A stretch of 64,000 nucleotides of DNA from Anticarsia gemmatalis (lineage: Eukaryota; Arthropoda; Insecta; Lepidoptera; Erebidae), in assembly GCF_050436995.1 (NCBI RefSeq), contig NC_134747.1, positions 11,477,501 through 11,541,500 of the forward strand, given 5' to 3'. Positions 39,486 through 52,120 of this stretch are shown in pieces. A program made the position numbers and the translations under genes. The notes under the pieces were generated by a model that saw nothing but the letters and a program-made list of their open reading frames with translations, was not told the origin of the DNA and ran no database searches. How positions within the stretch are numbered: position 1 is the first letter of the stretch; each line of letters starts with the position of its first letter.

Positions 39486-39730
39486 CCTCAAGTGGCAGTG
39501 GGCAGGGCACATAGCTCGCAGAACCGACGGCCGTTGGGGCAGAAAGGTTCTGGAGTGGCGACCACGAACCGGGAAACATAGTGTTGGCAGGCCCCCCACA
39601 AGATGGACCGACGACCTGGTAAGGGTTGCCGGAGTCCGATGGATGAGGGCGGCCCAGGACCGGTCCTATTGGCGCTCGATGGGGGAGGCCTTTGTCCAGC
39701 AGTGGACGATTCCCGGCTGAGATGATGATG
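39486..39730 (+). mobile_element. 5'-truncated RTE-type LINE with 10-bp target duplication
   Basis: Codes for the C-terminal tail of a lepidopteran RTE-like endonuclease/reverse transcriptase: WQWAGHIARRTDGRWGRKVL, RPPTRWTDDLVRVAGVRWM and GEAFVQQWTIPG, with the stop at 39718-39720 and a GATGATGATG tail. ATTTTCATAA flanks it exactly (39476-39485 and 39731-39740). This is the mark of target-primed reverse transcription that aborted early, leaving 245 bp. The frame is uninterrupted and the duplication perfect, so the insertion is fairly young. Confidence 0.92.
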
Positions 39731-40605
39731 ATTTTCATAAATTTAAATTAAATCAAAAGACGCCTCATAAAGTTAAAATAAAAATGGTAAATCCATTACA
39801 TTATAAAACGTGACTCCATTGACAAATTAAATCTCAGTGGAAGAAATTAATTGTACTAATGAAGCATCGAATAAATTAATTGACTATCAAATGATTCGGT
39901 GCAATTTCATATTTAACGATTAATTGATATTTCAGAGTTTCAGACTGAATAAATTTTATTCTTGTGACAATTTCAAACTGGTGAACTGTAAGATACTGGT
40001 TCAATTTAAATTGACGCTGAGGTTATTTTAATATTGAAATAATTTTGAAGTTTTAAATTGACTTGTATACGTTCTGGACTTGTGATTTTATTTTCTGTTT
40101 GTTTTTTTTTATAATGCTACTTTTCTTATAATATTGTACCCGAAAATACAAGCAGAGGTTGTGGATACAAGAATTGTTAGTAAATTTAGAAGGAATGGGA
40201 CACTATAACACTTCTGTACTACTTTTTTGTGTTCGAATTAACGAAGAATAGTACAAGATTAACAATTTAGTCAAGAGTACTTAGAAAATATCTCAAGATT
40301 CTGTCAAATACAAAAAATACAGGTAAAACAGTCAAGCTCTTTGATGTAATAAATTGAAGCAAGCAGAATAATTATATTATGGACTAATAAATATAAATTC
40401 TAGAGCCTCAAATAGCGTCAATTAAATTAACAAAGTAATTATGATCGTTTGACCAAGCAACAGGTCATAGCTGTAGACAGGTTCACTAATCTTTTACAAA
40501 GTTCAAGCTGTACTGAAGGTTGAATACAATAGAAACTTAATAAAATATATTTTAGCAAAGAAAATATAATTATACTTTAGGAAAGATTGACTTTTTGATA
40601 TGTTT

Positions 40606-40752
40606 AGTCCCATATCGAAAGTTTGACACTAAAAAAATATTGCCAAAATAGTTCCTACGACGCCCATTAGAGGCGTTGATCAAATTTTCATACAAAATTT
40701 CTAGATGACAAGCCAGTTGCTGGTAGTCGATACCAGTAGAGAATCGAGCTAC
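40606..40752. mobile_element. MITE family copy
   Basis: ATCGAAAGTTTGACACTAAA, AGTTCCTACGACGCCCATTA and GCTGGTAGTCGATACCAGTA then GAGAATCGAGCTAC. The left terminal repeat is eroded. Confidence 0.78.
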
Positions 40753-40850
40753 TAGATTGTGCATAAACCCACAGAGTGACTGCTGTGTGTCGCAGTTGAA
40801 AACAAGTATACGCCAAATTGATAGCCACTGTGCAATACATTCCTGCTTTG

Positions 40851-40887
40851 ACGTAACGTGTTGACGTAGCGTGTTGACGTAGCGTGT
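40851..40887. repeat. Three tandem 15-base units
   Basis: GACGTAACGTGTT, GACGTAGCGTGTT and GACGTAGCGTGTG follow each other. Short and not linked to a gene. Confidence 0.7.
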
Positions 40888-41193
40888 GAACAATATATTA
40901 CAGTAAATAATTTTGCTAGGCAAAGGTTACGGATGTTATTTAGATCTAAAAGTTTGCTAACCGGATCTCGGCATTTCAACCGTTATAGGAAACAAAACGA
41001 TAGTATCAAGCGTAGGAAATCACACTACAGAGCTTTATAAAATGAAATAGTGACATTACGAACACTTAGCATGACCGAAACGTCACGATCCATTTACTGA
41101 GGTCCATTGGATAGTTGCCAATGCAGCGTACCTCGTCCACACTAAATGCGTAGGCGATTCATTTCACCAAATTAATTACTATCCATTCCACAC

Positions 41194-41368
41194 TGTAGCT
41201 CGATTCTCTACTACTATCGACTACCGACAACCGACCTGTCATCGAGCAATTTTGTATGAAAATCTGATCAGCGCCTCTGACGGGCGTTGTAGGAAATATT
41301 TTGGCAGTACATTCTAAATGTCAAACTTTCGATACTCGACAGTACCGACTGTACAGAATCGCGCTACA
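41194..41368. mobile_element. MITE family copy, both ends intact
   Basis: TGTAGCTCGATTCTCTACTA at the left; the right end, read inward, is TGTAGCGCGATTCTGTACAG. Length 175 bp. This copy best defines the family's TGTAGC...GCTACA termini. Confidence 0.87.
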
Positions 41369-42070
41369 GGTCTAACTTAGTAAGGCAGAAATTAAAATAA
41401 ATCTTTACCATTACCGTCACACTACAAGGCAAGGGTGTCTGCCCAGAATGAGAAAGGTCTTAAGTCTCGACAGCCAATTGTTGCGGTAAAAAACTGCGGT
41501 ATAGTATTTTATTTAAAACTTTTATAAAACAAAGAAATCCTTGAATACTTGCCAGAAGAAATTGAATAAGGATTTGGTACATGTTAAAATATTAAAATCG
41601 GTCTGAATTATTAAGGCATTGTTTTACAAAATACTTTTTCGTGTAAGTATTTCAAGTGGCGCAGTCCTAATTCTTTCTTCGAATAAGTTTGCCGTACTGC
41701 TGGCGTACTGCGTCAAATAAATGGTTTATAACCTGCCTTTCAGTTCATGGATTTAAAAGAAAAAGTATTTTAAATGTGTAACTTTATGTGTTGGTTGGTC
41801 AATCAGCAGTCAAACAATTTAAGACAAATTCAAGCATAGAGTATCAGGATCTAAAAAGTTAACTGGTAAAGTTTGTAACTGTTGATGCTTTCCATATCAT
41901 AGACGCGTTCAGGAATTTGTATGGCTGATGCTATAAGTGGTCAATATAAAATATTAGATAAAGAGAGTTTTTATTTCTAAATTAATGTCCCACTGCCGGG
42001 CAAGGCAAGGGTTTAGGCCTTGAATCCAGTTCCATTTTGATTGATATAAATATTTTGATTATATCATACT

Positions 42071-42346
42071 ACTAGCTGACCCGCGCAACTTCGCTTGCGT
42101 CACATAAAAGAGAATAGGTCATCATTTTCCCCGTTTTTGTAACATTTTTTGCTGTTACTCTGCTCCTATAGGTCATAGCCTGATGATTTATAGCCTATAA
42201 CCTTCCTCGATAAATAGGCTATTTAACATTGAAAGATTTTTTAAAATCGGACCAGTAACTCCTGAGATTAGCGCGTTCAAACAAACAAACAAACAAACAA
42301 TCAAACAAACAAACAAACTCTTCAGCTTTATAATATTAGTATAGAT
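42071..42346 (+). repeat. Lep1-like repeat, copy 4, with expanded CAAA tract
   Basis: Full copy, with nine to ten CAAA-type units interrupted by TCAAAC at 42274-42318, the longest tract among the copies. Confidence 0.88.
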
Positions 42347-42894
42347 TTACATTTCGTCTAAATATCTTGCAAACAAAAAAAACAGATTACCAAATCTATG
42401 TACTAGTTCTTAAACTGTTGCATTAGTACGAAACAAGTTGCATTGTATGATTGTATGCCGAACCGAAGGCGGGCCGACTTCCATACAAGGCACGTTGCTT
42501 CAAATCGCAATTACACATTTGATATTTCGTAATATTTGATCTGATGTTTTAAATAAATCATGACATTTGATTAACATATTGGAGTGCGATGCCGAGGATA
42601 TTTTAAGAATCTTGTCGAAATGAGGGCAGCCTTGCGAAATATTTAGTGCGAATGTATCTTTGTGAGTACAGCTTGACTGTCAGTTATTAATGTTTGATGA
42701 ATTTGTGGATTGAAAATGAGCACAGAAAATGAAAACCAATATTTTCACTTAGCAATTTAAAAAAAATCTGATCTATAGTTAGAACACCATAAGTAGATAA
42801 TTTACTCTGTTCTCAATACGATAGCTCATATTATTAAAATCTGCTTTGTGAAGACGTATCAGGCAAACAGGCAGTTAGACTGCAGCATTTATTA

Positions 42895-42955
42895 TAAGCT
42901 AGCTATTGCCCACGAAAGATAGAGTTACTTTTGAATTTATAATATTAGTATAGAC
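42895..42955 (-). repeat. SINE-like repeat, short internally deleted copy
   Basis: AAGCTAGCTATTGCCCACGA at one end is fused to TTTATAATATTAGTATAGAC at the other; the middle of the family is missing. Confidence 0.55.
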
Positions 42956-44087
42956 AGTATGGATTATTCTACATACAATAAACACTATCCCTCTTATTCA
43001 TAAAAATATATGAAGTTAGGAAAGGCTTATAAAGTGTTTTGTTTCTTTCACTCCTTAGCAAAATGAAAAAGAGAAAACATATTATAGTAGTTTTTAACTA
43101 AAAAAGGTTTATAGTATGTTTATGAATAAGAGGGTATAATAATATGTATGTAGATTGTAGGTATATAGGTATAGTATATAGGTAAGTAGGTAGGACATGC
43201 ATATCTAATGGAAAGCTTTTGTAGTAATGTTTACATCGTTTATGCTATTCATCAAAGTAGATGAATAGAAAATAATATAATGTGACGTGTAACATTGCAT
43301 TTGTAACATAGAGACAGTACACCATTATTGCAATTGATACGTATAGATATAATACCTGTGTTACAAACAACACGTCTCACTTAATTGTATACAAAAATGT
43401 ATTTCAGAACATTAATATAAGAATTATCGAAGCACTTCAAAATTTCCTGCAGACTAAACTGTCATGCAACCAGTGTAACCTCTATATGAATGAGTTATAG
43501 TATAGAATCTAATGAAGGCCTTCTAGAATACATATCTCGATAACTTCGCAACAAACTAGCAAACGATTGTGAAAAAGTGTGGCTACTGGCTAGTTTTATT
43601 TTTTCTATATAATATTATAATTTTATTATGTCTATAAGTCGAGAGTTTAAAATCATTTGTTTTATCATCTCAAAAGCTTACTTCTCAAACAAAAAAACTT
43701 TTCCACAAATAGACTCAAAACATAAACTCCATATTATCGTATGGTAAAACAAAACTACAAACACATTCGATTAGTGATACATCAGGCTATCCGATAACAT
43801 GGTATCGCTTAGCTATCACTTATCTCTATGACGTCATCGTGGTAACATCACGTAGACACACTATGTCAGATTTTGATAATCACGAATCAAGAGTACCCTT
43901 TTTACTCGGACGAGTTTGAATGGAGCTTACGGTGTAATATTTTATACATCATCATTTTTACATTAGAGTGACTTTGTAGTCTGAGCAGACTAAACTGCAG
44001 ACCGATCAGTTATTGGTATGTGTCTGTCAAGGCATTGGGTTTAATTCTCAGGTTAGGCAAAATGGGATTACGTTTTTCTAATTTATA

Positions 44088-44281
44088 CTAGACGAGCATT
44101 TCTCTGCTTTTTCATCCGTGTGAACAAAATCCTGTCGTATAAAGTATCAAAAAATGTATTAATCCAGGTTATAAGCCATCTGTGTACCGAATTTCATCAA
44201 AATCTGTTCAGTAATTTTGGCGTGATTGAGTCACAAATAACCATATAAACGTCGAAACTTTCTCGTTTATAATAAGTATAT
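44088..44281 (-). repeat. SINE-like repeat, reverse copy
   Basis: ACCGAATTTCATCAAAATCT, GTTCAGTAATTTTGGCGTGA and CTCGTTTATAATAAGTATAT are the reversed family blocks. A weak tRNA-like B box (GGGTTTAATTCTCAGG) lies just before it at 44037. Confidence 0.62.
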
Positions 44282-44649
44282 GTAAGTACGATTGAGTGTC
44301 AACGCTTGCTATGTCATGAGTGATGGCATAGATGACTAGTTTTTGTTTGATCATAACTCCTTATCTGGGTATTATTTTATCATTGTGTGTTTATGTCTGC
44401 TGGTAATAATGGTACTACATACGTGTATATCACGACGAATATTTGAAGCTCGTGATACGTGTTTCGAAGCTTGTTTACGCGAAGTAATAATTTTTCGCAA
44501 TAAGGTGTATACGAAGTATGTAATACGTAGACGAGCATATTATGAGCATAGGATGAACCATTTTATGTCTTTAAAAATGTACATGCGTTGCAGTTTACTT
44601 TAGATTGCTTGTCGCGCGTTTTAGCGTAGGATACATTAGCAGTGGTCGC

Positions 44650-44713
44650 AAACTGGTATGCAATGCAAAAGTTAAAGTCTGTAACCTTTAACTTTCGCGT
44701 TGCATACCAGTTT
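44650..44713. repeat. Long hairpin, 28-base arms with two mismatches
   Basis: 44650-44677 (AAACTGGTATGCAATGCAAA...) pairs with 44686-44713 around an 8-base loop. The right arm keeps CTTTCGCGTTGCAT, similar to CTCTCGCGTTGCAT in the repeat at 36877. Confidence 0.88.
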
Positions 44714-45500
44714 GTTATTCCAAAGTATGGAATTAACTAGATAAGTCGTATCTCATCGTGTTAGTAACTTAATAAGATTAAGTTCAAGATCTGCGTATGA
44801 AACTTGGATGAAACTTTAATTAACTAACAGAGTTAAAATAACGCACACGTACGTTACATACTTAATATCCCGCCTCTTTCTTATAAGGATAGGCAGAGGT
44901 CGAAGACTGAATGAGGATCATGATCTTTTATTATTTAAACAGAGTATAAGATAAAATAAATGATGTTACATTATGTATGTATACGCTATATTATGAATAA
45001 GGTGAAAAAGTAAAGCTTAGTTCTAATTTGGCTTCGCCCGTCGATGTCTTTCAATTACTAGAGTTTGGACTACGGGCACTTGAGCAAGTTAGGTGGGACA
45101 CCAATTATAAAGCGACACCTGATTTCCTGTGAATTTCTAAAACTTTGAACGAGACCAGAGTGAACTGGAGCTATGAAAATAGAACGGTAGATAACAGAAC
45201 TATGTTTTTACTTGAAGGAAAGTAGAGCAGTTATTCAAAATAATTTTAATAAGAACGCGTATTGTGTAAATAAGTCTAATAAATGGGTATCTTTTGGATA
45301 GGCATTTAACATCCTCGTTCGTATAGTAACTTATTGTGAAATGTAAGAGAAGAGGGAATCATGCCTAAACCAATATAGAATTTAGAAAAAAAAAAGTTTT
45401 TGTGTTCCTTGATTTTAAAAAGCAGTAAGGAATATTATTACAAAGTTGTTTAGTCTTAAAAATAACACAAAATTAAAGAGTACTTTATTCTTTGTATCAC

Positions 45501-45665
45501 CAACTGGGTGGTTATCGCAGATGCGGGAGACACTAACGGAGACAGCGGCATGACCTGGGCGTATTTTAAAGGGCTGGTCGGATTTTGCCGCCGATAGGGG
45601 AATTTAAAAGGGAAGGGGGAGGCTTTTGCGCAGCAGTGGGTCACTAAAACAGGCTAAAAAAAATA
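45501..45665 (+). mobile_element. Older RTE-type LINE 3' end
   Basis: A frame ends GEAFAQQWVTKTG and a stop, the same C-terminus as the copy at 39486, followed by an A-rich tail (45655-45668). The part before it is decayed. Confidence 0.7.
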
Positions 45666-46785
45666 AAACCTATCACCTAATAGAGAATATAAATAAACAA
45701 ACCGTTACTTTTCCTTCCTAAACACACATGATTCTTCCCAAAAGCTTAGCAAATAATTACATTAATAAGTAGGCCACATCGGGATTAAGGGTATTGTTAT
45801 CTACAAACCCTCTGTCGTCTTTACAGAAAAGATTCAAGCTTCATAGCTTTTCTTTAGGTATTATTGGATTAGCAACATTGTTAACTAAATGTCTTGTAGC
45901 GATTTACTTTTGTATTTTTATTTTGTAAAAATAAATGGTTCGGTAAGATTTGTTTATGTTTTTATTTGTTGTGTGTTTAATGGGTATGTGATGTTTTCTG
46001 TTATGTGTATTATTTTGGCTATTTTAAATCGAAGCCAGTCTTACGTGAAAAGGTAGATCTCACTTCAGTTTTATTTATAAAAGTTTTTTTTTTGCATGAT
46101 TTTCATATACATATATTATATATTCGATAGTAAAAGAAGCACAAATTTAAGGCATAAAATACAAAAAATGGTATTATCCTTCTACTACATTACATATTTT
46201 TACATGAACATTTGCGATTAGTATTACCAAATATTAGCAAATTCTATTTCTTTTTATCCCCAAAAAACTAGGCAAATTACCACTCATTTGTATATTATCG
46301 CATCACAATTACTCTAAATGTGTAGTAAATAAATTATTTACTCAACATTTGTTCACATTCCGTTAGCAACTACAAACGAATGCCCAAAATCTACGCGAAG
46401 TAAAAGGAAAAATAAGGTAGTACTATTCAACTTACCCATTCTTTTCTATCCCATTTAACAAACGTCTGTAGTTTGTTTGCTAATCCGTTTATGTTTCAAT
46501 TTAGTGTAACGTATAGAATACAATGAAGTATTAAAAAAAAATGAAGGTTACAATTCCTATAGAAGTAAATTTCAAATTATTTTCTACGAAACTCATTAAA
46601 TAGTTGTGCGAGTTTAAATTTTCAAGGAACCCCAAAAAATAACAGATACAGGTACGGTTACATTATTTGGGTTTTAAAAAACCCTCAATAATATTTTTGA
46701 TTTGCGAAAGATTTATAAAATTACCTCTCATAAACAAGTACATTATATAGGAAGCATGGAAAGTTTTTAAGGATTGAAGCAAGTG

Positions 46786-46845
46786 GCGTTCTTTGGTCTC
46801 TGCCTACTCCTATGGATAAAAAGTGTGATTTTATGTATTTTAACT
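46786..46845 (+). repeat. Fragment of the 'GGTCTCTGCCTACCCC' repeat
   Basis: TTTGGTCTCTGCCTACTCCT then TGTGATTTTATGTA. Reverse copies lie near 44868-44905 and 49562-49610 (CCTCATAGGGATAGGCAAG). It is a common tail of lepidopteran retroposons. Confidence 0.45.
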
Positions 46846-46934
46846 CAAAAATATTTATTGTATTACATCATTATATGAAAGTATCTTAAATAACTAGTGT
46901 ACACTTAAGACAAAATTTACTCGTAATATAACAG

Positions 46935-47220
46935 ACTAGCTGACCCGCGCAACTTCGCTTGCGTCTCATAAGAGAAAATGCGTCATAATTTTCCCCGTTT
47001 TTGTAACATTTTTCACTGTTACTCTGCTCCTATTGATTGTAGCGTGATGATATGAGATGATGCCTATAGCCTTCCTCGATAAATAGGCTATCTAACACTG
47101 AAAGAATTTTTCAAATCGGACCAGTAGTTTCCGAGATTAGCGCGTTCAAACAAACAAACAAACAATCAAACAAACAAACAAACTCTTCAGCTTTATAATA
47201 TTATAGTATATAGTATAGAT
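46935..47220 (+). repeat. Lep1-like repeat, copy 5
   Basis: Full copy with a long CAAA tract interrupted by ATCAAAC (47146-47183) and a small duplication at the 3' end (ATTATAGTATATAGTATAGAT). Confidence 0.87.
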
Positions 47221-47560
47221 ATATACGATATTTCAAAGAGAATTCACAATAACAAAGACATGTTCAAAGCTTCGGTTAGTCTCCAAGATGGCAAGGAGCT
47301 AATCCTTTCTAATATAAAGACGGATCATAAAAAGTAACAGACTACAAACCGCCGCAGTGACCTCGCTAGTTAATAGACTCGATACTATTGTACCTAGATA
47401 GATAAGACTAGAGAAAATGTATAGTTAGTCTAAGTTAAAATAAATATACTGTATAGTTTAAAAATATTTGTGAAAAACTCTATGTCATTTATGAAAAATT
47501 ATCTATATTATTATATTTGTGAAAAACTCTATATCAGTATGTCTTTTAAATCTTCTGTTC

Positions 47561-47750
47561 CTAACTTTGTCCGCGTGTGTGGAAAGGTTTCCTGGGGTAA
47601 ATATTAAACAATCTTGAAATACAAACAATCTGTTTTAATCAAAGATATTAGCTATCTGTGTACCAAATTTTATCAAAAGGGTTTAAAATTTTTTGTGTGA
47701 AAGAGTAGAAAATATACCTACATACAATCATCTATATTTATAATAACAGT
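47561..47750 (-). repeat. SINE-like repeat, reverse copy
   Basis: CTAACTTTGTCCGCGTGTGT, AGCTATCTGTGTACCAAATT and TATATTTATAATAACAGT are the reversed family blocks. Confidence 0.62.
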
Positions 47751-48891
47751 ATGGTATACAACTCTTTGTACAATTTTACTGCGACATCTAGATATATTTT
47801 TTTTGTTGGTGGAGGTATAGATTCTGGGTTAAACTTACGAAATGTTTTTCCACGTGTGCTATTTAAACTGTTAATTCAGTAAAATAATGCATTAATTTAT
47901 TTAATTCTTGTATTTAGGGTATCTTTAAAAGGTATGTCACAATAAAACACATTGAAAATAGTTTTCGGACTTTTTTTCTTATCATTTTATTTGTCATTTA
48001 CTGTTTTAGTACAGTTTCATTGTATTCTAACATACTCATCATCTACAAACTTTGGATTTATTTCCTTAAAGGACAGTTTTCTTTCAAATATCGTTAGAAA
48101 TTTGCATGATATCGTTCAAGACGAGCTAAGTAAAAATCAAACGCTAATAATAATAATAATATTAAAATAATAAAATTTCCAAACATTTGGCTCTCCTACC
48201 AACGCACAACCTCAGAAACCGTATCTTTACTAAAATATACTCAAAGATAGTTTTCCCGAGCTAAAATATGGTCCATAAATACCTCTAAAGACGAAAAAGG
48301 ACCTCAAGAAAATCCCACACGATCAGAAATTACGAGAAAAATGGTCACGTGGGCGAGAGCCGTGGCGCCAACCAACTTGTTCCCAATGTGTATGATTACA
48401 CTAAACCCACCACATCCACAGGATAATGTGGTTATAAACTTTATTACTTATCCACATAGCAACCGCGAATAGCATTTTTAATTATTCATTAAAGTTATTA
48501 TTTTTGTGATTCAAGAAATCTGTAAACGCTATAAAGTTTTGACGTAAAACTAGTTGTTGTTTATGGGGTAGTAAATTATGAGTTTTAATTTGGATTATGA
48601 AAGCACGTTTTATAGTTTAGTGGTTTTAATGATAGCTTGCGACGTCATTTAGGTATTTTTTTGAGAATACTTTGAGAATAAGTATATGTATTTCATATTA
48701 TCTATTATACAATTATGTTAAAAGAAAAGTTGGAGATGTAGGTAAATTAGTTTAAACTCAATTTATTATACTTAGTAGGAACGTACTATCCAATCGTAAG
48801 TGTGTAAAGGTTTTTTTAAATCTTTGTAGCTAGTGAATAGATTTGGTGATATCAGATATCACTGGTAATTACAGATAGTATTGATTTAAAT

Positions 48892-48958
48892 ATCACCATC
48901 ACCATCATCATCATAACAGCCGGTAAACGTCCACTGCGGGTCATAGGCCTCCCCCAAT
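48892..48958 (-). mobile_element. RTE-type LINE 3' end, reverse, very short
   Basis: The ATCACCATCATCATCATAAC tail, then CCACTGCGGGTCATAGGCCT and CCCCC, is the reverse of the family's GGAGGCC...CAGTGGACG...ATGATGAT end. Confidence 0.65.
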
Positions 48959-49269
48959 TTTAATATAAGCAATATAAGCAGGTCCAATTCAACCTTCAGT
49001 AGAAGTATTGTGATGCTATTGTAAAGGTAGTAAAAGTTTCAAAATAACTAATTTAAATTCAGTGTTAATTGAACAGCAAAGTATATCCGTACGAAAAGCT
49101 AAAACCCTAATTAGTATCAAGTTAGCCGTTCTGAAACTTTATCAAACTTTACAGGATGATGTCTTCTTTTTAACTTGTTTAATTAACACTACTTTTTAGA
49201 AGCTAATTACGGTGGAAACTTGTTTTGTGTTAACATCTAATACGGCCTTCTTGAAAGCGAAATTATTAT

Positions 49270-49300
49270 TAATTTCAACGTACAGTGTACGTTGAAATTA
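49270..49300. repeat. Perfect palindrome, 14-bp arms
   Basis: TAATTTCAACGTAC at 49270-49283 is mirrored by GTACGTTGAAATTA at 49287-49300, loop AGT. Confidence 0.9.
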
Positions 49301-50415
49301 ATTTACGATGAAGTTACTTCTATGATTTTTTACTTGTAAAGCATCAGACAGTCGGTTTCACCAAAGAACTCACCAAAAAACGACTATTCGTTGAAATTTC
49401 GATTGTTTATTATCAAAATTCTATCCGTTATGAAATGTTAATGGTATATACAATATTAAAAACTTCCGTTACTGCCTACTCCGTGTCAAAACAAAAAAGA
49501 GAAACGTCATAACCGAATACCTAAAAATTTTTACGAATTTTTTTACATACTTTTATGAAATCTAACCTTTTCCTCATAGGGATAGGCAAGCACCTGACAG
49601 GCTACTGGATACGTACTTATTCGTTATCCTTACAAACGTTACGAAATCGTTAAAAAAAAGAAGTTTCAATAATAGGCTTACATGACTTCAATCAGCATAG
49701 TTTCTTCTGCTAGAACGACCAAAGCTACTGTTTTCTGATGTGGAATAATAAACTAACAAGCTGTTTTATTTTCATCGCCATTATACCGGTTATCGTGGAG
49801 TATATTTTTTATCCAATTACGCCACAAACTAAGGTTTAAGTATTAACATTGTTGGATGGGTACGAGCCAGCCAATTATCGTGATCTACCACAATAAGTTT
49901 ACTTTATCGAAAGCCTTGTTTGTTAGTCTGATTTGTAGTATAGTTTTTATATTCTGTACCTTTTTGATGTTTATTTTCTGCTTTATGTAAAGTCTATGGC
50001 ACGAGATGTTTGTATTTTTAAAACACCATCGAAACAAACAACACTTAGTACCGAATGTCTTTGCAGATAACACAAATGTAGTTTTGAGATAATGATTAAT
50101 ATTTCAAACACATAAAGATCAAACCAAATAGCTTTTCTCGACATTAGTTTTAACTCGACTAACATTAAAAGAACAGTCTGTTAAAATGTTTCCAATTAAT
50201 AAGCCATGCAATTTAACAGCCAACATTTTCGATACGTTCTAATACGATGATGTAAACAAATTTATGTACGGAATGTTTAGCACTCATCAGAAGAAAATAC
50301 ACTAGTAGTGTCGCAAACGAAATATTGAGTATATAAAAAATCTAGTAAAGGATATATCAAGATATAAGATAAGGTTATTATTAAAGTTGTTATTGTTATT
50401 TAGGTTTCCAAAGAC

Positions 50416-50515
50416 GATGTCCGAGATAGAGCGAAGTGGAGGAGAAAGACCAGGAAGGCTGACCCCACTACCATATGGGATTCATAGCATGGTAGAGAGA
50501 GAGAGAGAGAGAGAG
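50416..50515 (+). mobile_element. Non-LTR retrotransposon C-terminal fragment with (GA)n tail
   Basis: The frame reads DVRDRAKWRRKTRKADPTT then IWDS and stop (50485-50487), like the basic C-terminus of a lepidopteran reverse transcriptase. A pure (AG)11 tract at 50494-50515 follows. A tRNA-like B box in reverse (GGGAGTCGAAC, 50650-50660) suggests a SINE scrap next to it. Confidence 0.58.
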
Positions 50516-51091
50516 TAAAGGATATAACACTTAGATTTCTAGAAAAATCCTCTATCAGCAATGGAAGAAAACCGCTCAGTAGTATAAATAGGCCAATGCT
50601 ATTCCCGCAAGTTGTAAAACGCAACCAAGGGGACACTACCTCTCTACGTGGGAGTCGAACTAACAACCTGTCGTTACTTTTACTATTATTCTTAAGTTCT
50701 AGGCATGATTATTGTCCTAGTTGTCGACAATAACGGCTTATATCGGCTTTTATTAAAAAAAATCATATAAAATGTGCGTTTTATATAGTTTTTATGTTTT
50801 GAAGAAATTAGTGTATCATGGATAGGCATTTTCGGCTTAATCGGCACTTATTATCGCGTGAGACGGGAGGCAAATGATAAAAGGAATATTTAATAAAATA
50901 GTTTACTGTTACCATGGGCAGAGTTTTATAATGTAATAATTTTGTTTTATTCGAAAGAATAACTTTGTCTAAAATGTCTTTAAAAAGTTTGAAGTAGCAA
51001 AATATTTATCTTGTCTGGTAAACTAATCTTGAAATATGAAAATTGGTTTTAAATCAATTATAATTTAAAAATCGTTATTTTATTTGCACGT

Positions 51092-51206
51092 CAAGCTTTT
51101 GCCCGTGATTTCGCCAGCCTAGACTCGCTTGGATTAATCTATCGCTCTATCGAGAGTAATAGAATATCCCAAATGAAGCTACTTTCGCATTCATAATATT
51201 AGTTCT
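51092..51206 (-). repeat. SINE-like repeat, shortened reverse copy
   Basis: CAAGCTTTTGCCCGTGATTT at one end and TTTCGCATTCATAATATTAG at the other; the middle is deleted. Confidence 0.58.
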
Positions 51207-51879
51207 GATAATACTATTTCATAATATTAATAGTCAAAACAGTACTGTATCCGTACACTGAAGATAATTTATTGAGAATGGCCATAGATACTTTATAATG
51301 ACGTTTACTTTTCAAAGTATATTTACTTTAAAAGTCTGTAATTTGTAAACAAATGTATTTTTACCTTTAACATCTGGTTAGTGGAGTGCGTCATTTGATA
51401 CTAAACTATCATTATTCTAATACGATGTGAAATGTAGTTAAATAAGGTCATAAAATAACCTTGCTTTTGTCTGACGTTTCGGCCTGTTGCAACGAGGACA
51501 TAATGGTCGTAAATAATAATTAATAAACACAATCGAATTAATGGAGATTTTAATTTCTGACATTGGGACATAGGCAGACACTAGACACACAACTGTAACG
51601 ATATTAATATGATTTTAAACCCATCAATGTTTTTTGCATTTCTGTTTACAAATTAATACTTCAGTACTAAGGAGTGCTAAGATTGTTTCAAATAAATTGC
51701 ATTCTAAGTAGGTTTGCAAAGGCAATGTCTGTTTCATTAAAATCATTAACAAACCGACAGCGACATAAAATAGAGTCACATGATTGTCGAATCCGCGCTA
51801 ATTACAAGCATACCACTGATGAAGTTAAATTAATGGTCAACGAGACACGCGATACGATTCACTTACAACGAGAACTCAC

Positions 51880-52120
51880 CAATGACATATGAGTATCCAT
51901 CTAGTGTTAGGACGCATTTTCTGGTTGCGCCCGAGGCTGATCTGTGCCTATGTGTTCTAGGAGCCGCTCCTAAAGCCCTCCCTCCGCCTGGATCACTATG
52001 ACATTTGTGAACCAGTTCCTTGTCGTTAGCCACGTTCGGTTTGCCGTCGACAGAGCCCTGTCTGCTGCTCTCAAGCAGCACTTTCCCACGCCTCATCATC
52101 ACATCATACGCTATCTTCAC
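51880..52120 (-). CDS. Candidate alternative first coding exon B, unknown protein
   Basis: Reads from ATG at 52120 down to a consensus donor (CATTG|GTGAGT), giving 80 codons plus one base, phase 1. Seen: RKCVLTLDGYSYVIG at the C-end, a glycine/arginine-rich middle (SDPGGGRALGAA, THRHRSASG), and base composition richer in GC than its surroundings. The same C-terminal pattern, donor position and phase occur in the exon at 59522-59783, 7.4 kb upstream on the same strand. This points to duplicated, mutually alternative first exons spliced to common downstream exons at lower coordinates, none of which I could identify. A CpG-rich stretch at 53000-53400 may be its promoter. I do not recognise the family. 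The true start could be an internal Met (MMRRG). Confidence 0.55.

Noticed and set aside
39472..39738. 88-codon minus-strand open frame rich in Pro and Gly
   Set aside because: It is the antisense of the RTE reverse-transcriptase C-terminus read on the plus strand.
40570..40923. 117-codon minus-strand open frame
   Set aside because: It runs through a MITE copy (40606-40752) and the 15-base tandem units, so it is a by-product of repeats.
50494..50515. Functional GAGA-factor element
   Set aside because: The (AG)11 tract directly follows a retrotransposon fragment and looks like its microsatellite tail.
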